A stretch of DNA of 5,711 nt from Gammaproteobacteria bacterium (GTDB taxonomy: Bacteria; Pseudomonadota; Gammaproteobacteria; Chromatiales; Chromatiaceae). Each line of letters begins with the position of its first letter. The stretch's first letter is position 1. The DNA lies in assembly GCA_024277555.1 (NCBI GenBank), contig JAJRUY010000161.1, forward strand, positions 1 through 5,711, given 5' to 3'. This document shows positions 1 to 5,122 of this stretch, piece by piece. The notes beneath the pieces were generated by a model, which was not told where the DNA came from, searched no databases, and saw nothing but the letters and a program-made list of their open reading frames with translations. A program made the translations under genes and the position numbers.

Positions 1-11
1 CCGCCCTTGCA

Positions 12-104
12 CCGATCTTGTTGCCCAGAGACGATATTTCTTCACTCATCAATAGCTTGGGCTATTGATTCGATCAGAAATTCGCCTCTGAACAACAATC
101 CCGG
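12..104. repeat. Imperfect palindrome (long hairpin), left module
   Basis: This is an inverted repeat centred near 58. The apical stem is a perfect 9-bp pair, ATCAATAGC (48-56) with GCTATTGAT (61-69), around a TTGG loop. Further out, ATTTCT (36-41) pairs with AGAAAT (76-81), CGA (32-34) with TCG (82-84), and CAGAG (26-30) with CTCTG (86-90), with one bulged base at 35. TTGTTG (18-23) pairs with CAACAA (93-98), and CCG (12-14) with CGG (102-104). Weak pairing may continue toward position 1, so the element may run off the left edge. Such a structure fits an intergenic palindromic or MITE-like repeat, or a structured transcript end. I cannot assign it to a named family. Positions 105-138 link it to the next palindrome and hold nothing I recognise. 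Confidence 0.6.
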
Positions 105-138
105 CACAATCATCGGACTTCCAGGTGAAACATCCGGG

Positions 139-280
139 CTAATAATTCTGTTTTAGCAGATTTGTGTTTGAGAGGTTCGAGAACAAGGCGAAGATCGCAG
201 CAAATAGCACGCTATTTGCAAGATTTTCAACGCAGTTATCGATCTTCTCGAACGCAAGGATGCAAATCATGAATTATTAG
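139..280. repeat. 142-bp palindromic element with 10-bp terminal inverted repeats (MITE-like)
   Basis: The ends are exact inverted repeats, CTAATAATTC (139-148) and GAATTATTAG (271-280). The centre is a perfect 9-bp pair, GCAAATAGC (200-208) with GCTATTTGC (211-219), around AC. Both pairs share the same midpoint, 209.5, so the whole element is one ungapped imperfect palindrome. The arms between are partly complementary, strongest around 169-188 against 231-250 and weakest at 189-199. GGG lies immediately outside each end (136-138 and 281-283), which could be a 3-bp target duplication or chance. The element has no coding capacity. This architecture is typical of small non-autonomous interspersed repeats. 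It ends 29 bp before the pth ATG, so a transcript starting upstream of it would carry a large hairpin in the pth leader. The true limits may be wider than the terminal repeats. Confidence 0.7.
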
Positions 281-309
281 GGGTGCCCTTCAGGCTTCAG
301 GTCAAGAAT

Positions 310-894
310 ATGGAACAAGGAATCCGCTGTATCATCGGGCTCGGCAATCCCGGTGAAAAATACCAGGACACCCGGCACAATGCCGGCTTCTGGTTTGTCG
401 ATACGCTCGCCCGCCGCCATGGGGTGCAATTGCGCCCGGAAAGCAAGTTCTTCGGACAGCTGGCGAAACTGTCTCTGCCAACCGGAAACTGTTGGCTGTT
501 CCAGCCCACCACCTATATGAATCGTAGCGGTCAGGCGGCAAGCGCCCTGGTGCATTTTTACCGACTCGCCCCCGACCAGATCCTGGTTGCACATGATGAG
601 CTGGATCTGCCGGCAGGATCCGTGCGCCTGAAAAAAGGCGGCGGACACGGCGGACACAATGGATTGCGGGATATTATCTCCGCCCTGGGCAGCAAGGAGT
701 TCTATCGCCTGCGCCTGGGAATAGGCCATCCCGGGCACCGGGATCAAGTGACCGACTACGTACTCTCCAGGCCGTCCCGGGATGAGCTGCAAAAAATAGA
801 AACAGCGATAGACCTGGCTGTAGATCAAACAGGAGCGCTGATATCTGGCAATTACCAGCAGCTGATGAACCAGCTGCACGGCAGCACAAAATAA
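310..894 (+). CDS. pth: Peptidyl-tRNA hydrolase
   Basis: This cytosolic enzyme cleaves the ester bond of peptidyl-tRNAs that drop off the ribosome, which recycles the tRNA. From the ATG at 310 the protein is 194 aa, the same length as E. coli Pth. The family signatures are present: GLGNPG (10-15), TRHNAG (21-26), PTTYMNRSG (66-74), HDELDLP (95-101) and GGGHGGHNGL (110-119). The active-site residues all align with an offset of +3 from E. coli: Asn13, catalytic His23, Asn71, Asp96 and Asn117. An in-frame GTG at 283 would add nine residues, but it lies at the edge of the palindromic element and gives a non-family N-terminus. The 310 start has a weak AGG about 8 nt upstream. In many gammaproteobacteria pth sits between rplY and ychF; ychF does not follow here, and the upstream neighbour lies outside the window. 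Confidence 0.97.
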   Translation: MEQGIRCIIGLGNPGEKYQDTRHNAGFWFVDTLARRHGVQLRPESKFFGQLAKLSLPTGNCWLFQPTTYMNRSGQAASALVHFYRLAPDQILVAHDELDLPAGSVRLKKGGGHGGHNGLRDIISALGSKEFYRLRLGIGHPGHRDQVTDYVLSRPSRDELQKIETAIDLAVDQTGALISGNYQQLMNQLHGSTK

Positions 895-905
895 CCCTCC
901 CCCCC

Positions 906-1016
906 GAGCGCTATCGGTACTCACCGAACATCTATTTTGCCATGAACCAGTACCACGGCATCGGCTACAACACCGGAGCAGTGAACAAATTGATCAACAA
1001 TGCCTCTCCAAGTTAA
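906..1016 (+). pseudogene. Coding-like open frame, possible 3' gene remnant or small ORF; unrecognised
   Basis: Eleven bases after the pth stop (a C-rich run, 895-905), the frame beginning at 906 reads 36 sense codons to TAA at 1014-1016. Of these, 25 end in G or C, which resembles the flanking genes more than the AT-richer spacer after it. The encoded stretch is rich in aromatic residues, Asn and Gly and includes NQYHGIGYNTGAVNKL. The only ATG is at 942, which would give a 24-residue peptide, and it has no visible ribosome binding site. The stop overlaps a hairpin that could be a terminator, as expected at the end of a real gene. I do not recognise the sequence. It could be the tail of a gene lost by deletion next to pth, a genuine small protein, or chance. 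The same frame stays open back into pth, so part of the openness is a shadow of that gene. Confidence 0.3.
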
Positions 1017-1047
1017 AGAACCCACATTCCAAGGGCGTGGATTCTTT
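1015..1047 (+). terminator. Candidate rho-independent terminator downstream of pth
   Basis: AAAGAACCCAC (1015-1025) pairs with GTGGATTCTTT (1037-1047) with a single C-A mismatch, leaving an 11-nt loop. The A-rich left arm and T-rich right arm resemble a bidirectional intrinsic terminator. The GC core is only four base pairs, and the T tract is interrupted by C (TTCTTTG), so strength is uncertain. Its position between pth and hemA would separate the two transcription units. Confidence 0.45.
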
Positions 1048-1208
1048 GTTTGCCTCGTCAGAAAAAAATCCGTTGGTATATGGTTGTTTTGGAGCGCAAA
1101 AAACCCAGGTATTCCCCCGCAACTGCATTCCATTCTTGCATTCAGCCCGCCGATAGCAGAAAATTTCCCCTTAACGCCATCACTTAGCAATCTGTCCTGC
1201 AGACGAAT
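1048..1208 (+). promoter_or_regulatory. hemA upstream region, presumed promoter and leader
   Basis: This AT-richer stretch between the candidate terminator and hemA holds no convincing gene. The best promoter-like match I see is an extended -10, TGG followed by TATATG (1077-1082), with TCGTCA (1055-1060) 16 bp upstream as a poor -35. A weaker alternative is TTGCAT (1136-1141) with GAAAAT (1159-1164) at 17-bp spacing. A TGCATTC direct repeat occurs at 1124-1130 and 1137-1143. The ribosome binding site before the 1209 ATG is weak (AGACGA, 1201-1206). A promoter is expected here because it precedes a five-gene overlapping run, but none of the individual boxes is strong. Confidence 0.25.
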
Positions 1209-2462
1209 ATGACACTTCTGGTTCTCGGCCTCAATCACAAAACAGCTCCGGTGGAAATTCGCGAGCGCATTACTTTTGGCCCGGACATTATCGTTGGAGC
1301 CTTGCGCACCCTCACTGAAGCAGAAGGAGCCAGTGAAGCCGTTATTCTCTCCACCTGCAATCGCACCGAGATTTATTGCTGTGGCAGCGACATAGATCCA
1401 GACCAGTTGCAAGGCTGGCTTGCCCGCTTTCATGGTCTCGACAGCAGCGATCTGGCTTCTTTTCTGTATCTGCACCAAGAGCACAAGGCGGTCGACCATC
1501 TTCTGCGGGTCGCCAGCGGGCTAAACTCACTGGTGCTGGGTGAACCACAGATCCTCGGGCAGGTAAAATCTGCCTGGCAGACGGCTTCCGACACCGGCAC
1601 CGTGGGGAAGATACTGGGACGCCTGTTCCAGCACAGCTTTTCCGCCGCCAAGCAAGTACGCACCGATACTGCCATTGGTGACAGCCCGGTATCCGTGGCT
1701 TTTGCTGCCGTGAGCCTTTCCAAACAGATTTTTTCAGATCTTTCCCAGCAGACCGCCATGCTCATCGGCGCGGGTGAAACCATAGAGCTTACCGCCCGGC
1801 ATCTGCAGCAGCAGAACATCGGCCAGATCATCGTCGCCAATCGCACCGTCGCCAGGGCGCACGAGCTGGCGGAACAATTTGGCGGATATGCGATCAGCCT
1901 CACCGAGATCTCTACCCATTTGCCGGAAGCAGACATCATCATTTCCTCTACGGCCAGCCCGGTTCCCATTCTCGGCAAGGGCGCGGTGGAAAGCGCCCTC
2001 AAGCAACGCCGCCACCGCCCCATGTTCATGGTGGATATCGCCGTACCACGGGATATCGAGGCAGAAGTACGCTCATTGCGCGATGTGTATCTTTACACCG
2101 TGGACGACCTGGAAGAGGTGATACAGGAAAACCTCAAATCCCGGCAACAAGCGGCCGAGCAGGCAGCCGAAATCATCGAGCTGAAAACCGCTGAATTCAT
2201 GGGCTGGCTGCGCTCTCTCGACGCGGTAGAAATGATCCAGAGCTACCGGGGACAGGCCAATGCGATCAAACAGCAAACCCTGGAAAAGGCGCTACGCATG
2301 CTGGAAAACGGCTGCTCACCGGAACAGACCCTCGAATTTTTGGCCAACACCCTTACCAACAAACTACTGCATACTCCCAGCTCACAACTCAGGGAAGCCG
2401 GCTCCTGTGGTCGCCAGGAACTGCTGGAAGCCGCCACCACCCTGTTTCAACTCGACAAATGA
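1209..2462 (+). CDS. hemA: Glutamyl-tRNA reductase
   Basis: GluTR reduces glutamyl-tRNA(Glu) with NADPH to glutamate-1-semialdehyde. This is the first committed step of the C5 route to 5-aminolevulinate and heme, in the cytosol. The protein is 417 aa (E. coli 418). The N-terminal catalytic domain opens with GLNHKTAPVEIRE (7-19) and carries the nucleophile Cys50 in STCNRTE (48-54). The GLNSLVLGEPQILGQVK signature spans 104-120. The NADPH-binding domain has GAGE at 187-190. The helical C-terminal dimerisation domain ends in the conserved LANTLTNKLLHTPS region. The ATG at 1209 gives the standard family N-terminus. The enterobacterial Lys-Lys degradation signal near the N-terminus is absent here (MTLLVLGL). 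The stop overlaps the prfA start as ATGA. Confidence 0.98.
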   Translation: MTLLVLGLNHKTAPVEIRERITFGPDIIVGALRTLTEAEGASEAVILSTCNRTEIYCCGSDIDPDQLQGWLARFHGLDSSDLASFLYLHQEHKAVDHLLRVASGLNSLVLGEPQILGQVKSAWQTASDTGTVGKILGRLFQHSFSAAKQVRTDTAIGDSPVSVAFAAVSLSKQIFSDLSQQTAMLIGAGETIELTARHLQQQNIGQIIVANRTVARAHELAEQFGGYAISLTEISTHLPEADIIISSTASPVPILGKGAVESALKQRRHRPMFMVDIAVPRDIEAEVRSLRDVYLYTVDDLEEVIQENLKSRQQAAEQAAEIIELKTAEFMGWLRSLDAVEMIQSYRGQANAIKQQTLEKALRMLENGCSPEQTLEFLANTLTNKLLHTPSSQLREAGSCGRQELLEAATTLFQLDK

Positions 2463-3538
2463 AAGGCAGCATTCGCGGTAAACTCGAACAGATCCAGGAT
2501 CGCTTCGAGGAAATCACCGGCTTGCTCTCCGATCCGGAAGTGCAAAGTGATCAGAACCGCTACCGCAGCCTCAGCCAGGAATATGCACAACTAGAACCAG
2601 TCGTGGATTGTTACCGGCGCTACCTGCAAGCTGAAGAAGAGATTAGCGCCGCAAGGGAAATGCTGGGCGATCCGGAAATGGCAGATCTGGCTCAAGACTC
2701 CCTGCTAGAAGCCCACCAGCAGCAACAGGCACTGGAGCCCGAACTGCAAAAGCTGCTGCTTCCCAAAGACCCCAACGACGAGCGCAATATCTTTCTGGAG
2801 ATTCGCGCCGGCACTGGCGGCGCCGAAGCGGCGCTGTTTGCCGGAGATCTGCTCAAGGCCTATCTGCGCTATGCGGAACACCGGGGATGGCGGGTGGAAA
2901 TGATCAGCGAAAGCCCCGGCGAGCACGGCGGATACAAGGAGGTGATCGCGAAGATCATTGGGCAGGGCGTGTATTCACGGCTGAAATTCGAATCCGGCGC
3001 CCATCGTGTGCAGCGGGTGCCGGAAACCGAATCCCAGGGGCGCATCCATACCTCGGCCTGCACTGTCGCCATTCTTCCCGAAGCGGATGATATCGACGAC
3101 ATTCACATCGACAGCGGTGATTTGCGCATCGACACCTACCGCGCCTCCGGCGCTGGCGGGCAGCATGTCAACAAGACCGATTCCGCCGTGCGCATCACCC
3201 ACCTGCCTTCCGGCGTCGTCGTGGAATGCCAGGACGAGCGTTCCCAGCACAAGAACAAGGCCCGCGCCATGTCGCTACTGCAGGCAAGATTGTTGTCATC
3301 CGCCCAGGAACAGCAGAACCAGGCACTGGCTGCCGACCGCAAGCTGCAGGTGGGCAGCGGTGATCGCTCCGAGCGCATCCGCACCTACAATTTCCCGCAG
3401 AACCGGGTAACAGATCACCGCATCAACCTTACCCTGTACAAGCTGGACGAGATCATGGCGGGAGCGCTGGACCAAGTCATCGACCCCCTGATGCAGGAAT
3501 ACCAGGCAGAACAGCTGGCCGAACTCTCTGCCACGTGA
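2459..3538 (+). CDS. prfA: Peptide chain release factor 1 (RF1)
   Basis: RF1 recognises UAA and UAG in the ribosomal A site and triggers peptidyl-tRNA hydrolysis. It is 359 aa (E. coli 360). The N-terminal helical domain is followed by the RAGTGGAEA signature (116-124). The codon-reading tripeptide of the PxT class is Pro-Glu-Thr at 188-190, within RVPETESQGRIHTSA. The catalytic GGQ is at 233-235 within RASGAGGQHVNKTDSAVR, so the methylated glutamine is Gln235. An RF1 rather than RF2 assignment rests on the PxT motif (RF2 has SPF), on the lack of a programmed frameshift, and on the hemA/prmC neighbours. The start overlaps the hemA stop as ATGA and I see no good Shine-Dalgarno before it, which suggests reinitiation after hemA. 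Confidence 0.98.
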   Translation: MKGSIRGKLEQIQDRFEEITGLLSDPEVQSDQNRYRSLSQEYAQLEPVVDCYRRYLQAEEEISAAREMLGDPEMADLAQDSLLEAHQQQQALEPELQKLLLPKDPNDERNIFLEIRAGTGGAEAALFAGDLLKAYLRYAEHRGWRVEMISESPGEHGGYKEVIAKIIGQGVYSRLKFESGAHRVQRVPETESQGRIHTSACTVAILPEADDIDDIHIDSGDLRIDTYRASGAGGQHVNKTDSAVRITHLPSGVVVECQDERSQHKNKARAMSLLQARLLSSAQEQQNQALAADRKLQVGSGDRSERIRTYNFPQNRVTDHRINLTLYKLDEIMAGALDQVIDPLMQEYQAEQLAELSAT

Positions 3539-4383
3539 ACAGCATCCGGGAACTGCTTGCCACCACCAGGGTACTGCCTGGCGATGCCGCTGCCGATGCC
3601 CCCCTGCTCCTCGCTCACATACTTGGAAAGGATCGCAGCTGGCTGTATGCCTGGCCAGAGTACCGCCTCGCCCCGGAACAGCTCGAGCACTACCAGACCC
3701 TGCTGCAACGCCGCCTCCTTGGCGAGCCCCTGGCTTATCTCACCGGACACAAGGAATTCTGGTCACTGCAGCTGCACGTTACCCCAGATACCCTCATCCC
3801 ACGACCGGAAACAGAACTGCTGGTGGAAACCGCCCTTGGCCTTCCTGTAGAAACCACACTGGCGCAGGTACTGGATCTTGGTACCGGCAGTGGCGCCATT
3901 GCCCTGGCTCTGGCCAGCGAGCGCCCCCGGTGGCAACTCACCGCCACGGATATCAGCAACAATGCTTTGGATCTGGCGACGCAAAATGCGGCACGGCACG
4001 ACATCCACAACATCTGCTTTGTTTGCAGTCACTGGTTTCTGGATCTGGATGCAGATCTGTGCTGGCACATCATCCTCAGCAATCCTCCTTATGTTGCTGA
4101 AGATGACCCGCACCTGCAGGAAGATGGATTGCCCCATGAGCCCATCTCCGCCCTCACTGCCGGCGCAGACGGCCTGCGCGATCTGCGCCGCATCATCCAT
4201 ACCGCCCCTGGCTTTCTGCACCCTGGCGGCTGGCTGCTGGTGGAACATGGCATGGATCAGGGCACGGCGGTACGGCAACTGTTCAGACTGGCCGGCTTCC
4301 GGTGCATCGAAACCCGCCAGGATCTGGAACGCCGGGACAGAATAACCCTTGGATGCTATTCTCCTGACCATGGACATGAATGA
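3535..4383 (+). CDS. prmC: Release factor glutamine N5-methyltransferase
   Basis: PrmC (HemK) is a class I SAM-dependent enzyme that methylates the side-chain amide of the GGQ glutamine in RF1 and RF2, raising termination efficiency. The product is 282 aa. Visible motifs are the IPRPETELLVE segment (88-98), the SAM-binding DLGTGSGAIALALA stretch (114-127), and the substrate-binding NPPY at 183-186, the same numbering as in E. coli. The N-terminal helical domain for release-factor docking precedes these. The GTG at 3535 overlaps the prfA stop as GTGA and gives the expected N-terminus (MNSIRELL), so I prefer this start. Placement directly behind its substrate gene prfA is the standard arrangement. 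The C-terminus (YSPDHGHE) overlaps the next gene. Confidence 0.97.
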   Translation: MNSIRELLATTRVLPGDAAADAPLLLAHILGKDRSWLYAWPEYRLAPEQLEHYQTLLQRRLLGEPLAYLTGHKEFWSLQLHVTPDTLIPRPETELLVETALGLPVETTLAQVLDLGTGSGAIALALASERPRWQLTATDISNNALDLATQNAARHDIHNICFVCSHWFLDLDADLCWHIILSNPPYVAEDDPHLQEDGLPHEPISALTAGADGLRDLRRIIHTAPGFLHPGGWLLVEHGMDQGTAVRQLFRLAGFRCIETRQDLERRDRITLGCYSPDHGHE

Positions 4384-5122
4384 CGAGCAACTCCTGCAAT
4401 ACAGTCGGCAAATTATGTTGCCGCAAATCGACGTGCCCGGGCAGGAGCGGCTGCTCAACGCCACGGCTCTGGTAATGGGACTTGGGGGGCTGGGCTCTCC
4501 GGTGGCCATGTACCTCGCGGTCGCAGGCGTGGGCAAACTTATCCTCGCCGATTACGATGAAGTGGATCTAAGCAACCTGCAACGCCAGATCATTCACACC
4601 AGAAACCAGATCGGAAACCGCAAGACCACTTCGGCACAAGACATGCTGCAACAGCTCAACCCCGAATGTGAAGTGCAGCTGATCCATGAATACATGGATG
4701 AGCAAGCGCTCGGAAAGGCCGTAAGCAGCAGCGATGTAATCGTGGACTGCACCGACAACTTCAGCAGCCGCTTCGCTATCAACCGCGCCAGCATCCGCCA
4801 CCAGGTTCCCCTGGTTTCCGGCTCCGCCATCCGCTGGGAGGGCCAAGTATCTGTTTTCAACGACCGGCCCGGCGCTCCCTGTTATCACTGCCTGTATGGC
4901 GACAGCGGCGAGCTCGACAGCAGTTGCAGCGCTAATGGCATCCTGGCGCCCGTTGCGGGGCTCATTGGCAGCCTGCAAGCAACAGAAGCGATCAAACTGC
5001 TAAGCGGCGCCGGGGAGGTTCTCAGCGGACGGTTATTGCTGGTGGATGCCCTGGAAATGCAGCTGCGCAGCCTCAAACTCAAGGCTGATCCCCGCTGCCT
5101 CGCTTGCAGCAATCCGGCATGA
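4370..5122 (+). CDS. moeB: MoeB/ThiF/HesA-family E1-like adenylyltransferase
   Basis: Members adenylate the C-terminal glycine of a small sulfur carrier: MoaD for molybdopterin, ThiS for thiamine. From the 4370 ATG the protein is 250 aa. Residues here are numbered from an upstream in-frame ATG at 4349, so subtract 7 for the 4370 start. The Rossmann glycine loop is GLGGLG (44-49). SNLQRQ (75-80) holds the conserved Arg. DCTDN (133-137) carries the catalytic Asp136. Zinc cysteines are the CYHC pair (178, 181) and the CLAC pair (250, 253). Cys193 matches the conserved MoeB/ThiF cysteine. There is no rhodanese domain. Starts at 4349, 4370 and 4376 are possible; 4370 or 4376 best fits the family N-terminus (NDEQLLQYSRQI) and overlaps prmC by 14 or 8 nt. 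The family is certain. MoeB rather than ThiF rests on overall resemblance and the hemA-prfA-prmC-moeB order. Confidence 0.87.
   Translation: MDMNDEQLLQYSRQIMLPQIDVPGQERLLNATALVMGLGGLGSPVAMYLAVAGVGKLILADYDEVDLSNLQRQIIHTRNQIGNRKTTSAQDMLQQLNPECEVQLIHEYMDEQALGKAVSSSDVIVDCTDNFSSRFAINRASIRHQVPLVSGSAIRWEGQVSVFNDRPGAPCYHCLYGDSGELDSSCSANGILAPVAGLIGSLQATEAIKLLSGAGEVLSGRLLLVDALEMQLRSLKLKADPRCLACSNPA

Noticed and set aside
1..49. Possible start of a divergent - strand gene at 49 (MSEEISSLGNKIGARA, running off the left edge)
   Set aside because: It lies within the left arm of a palindrome, has no visible ribosome binding site and is only 16 codons here. Sequence to the left of the window would decide.
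1..156. + strand frame open from the left edge to TAG at 154-156
   Set aside because: It runs through both palindromic modules and has unremarkable composition. The openness over about 50 codons is not enough to call the tail of rplY or any other gene.
12..280. CRISPR repeats, tRNA or riboswitch in the structured upstream region
   Set aside because: The symmetry is of two single palindromes, not regularly spaced repeats with spacers. No cloverleaf or T-loop signature is present, and I recognise no riboswitch core.
277..924. 215-codon open frame on the - strand opposite pth
   Set aside because: It is antisense to an unambiguous pth with all active-site residues. The translation shows no recognisable family, and it arises from the GC-rich codon use of the + strand gene.
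1000..1212. 70-codon + strand frame whose stop overlaps the hemA start as ATGA, like a leader peptide
   Set aside because: It starts inside another coding-like frame, crosses the hairpin and the AT-rich promoter region, has no ribosome binding site and shows no coding-like codon use. The ATGA overlap is probably chance, though conservation of the frame in relatives would reopen it.
921..1499. 192-codon open frame on the - strand across the pth-hemA gap
   Set aside because: Its N-terminal half is antisense to hemA and its C-terminal part only mirrors the + strand coding-like frame and hairpin. The translation looks unlike a real protein.
3763..4536. 257-codon open frame on the - strand opposite prmC and the moeB start
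   Set aside because: It covers two clear coding genes in antisense, starts inside moeB and has no recognisable domain, so it is a shadow.
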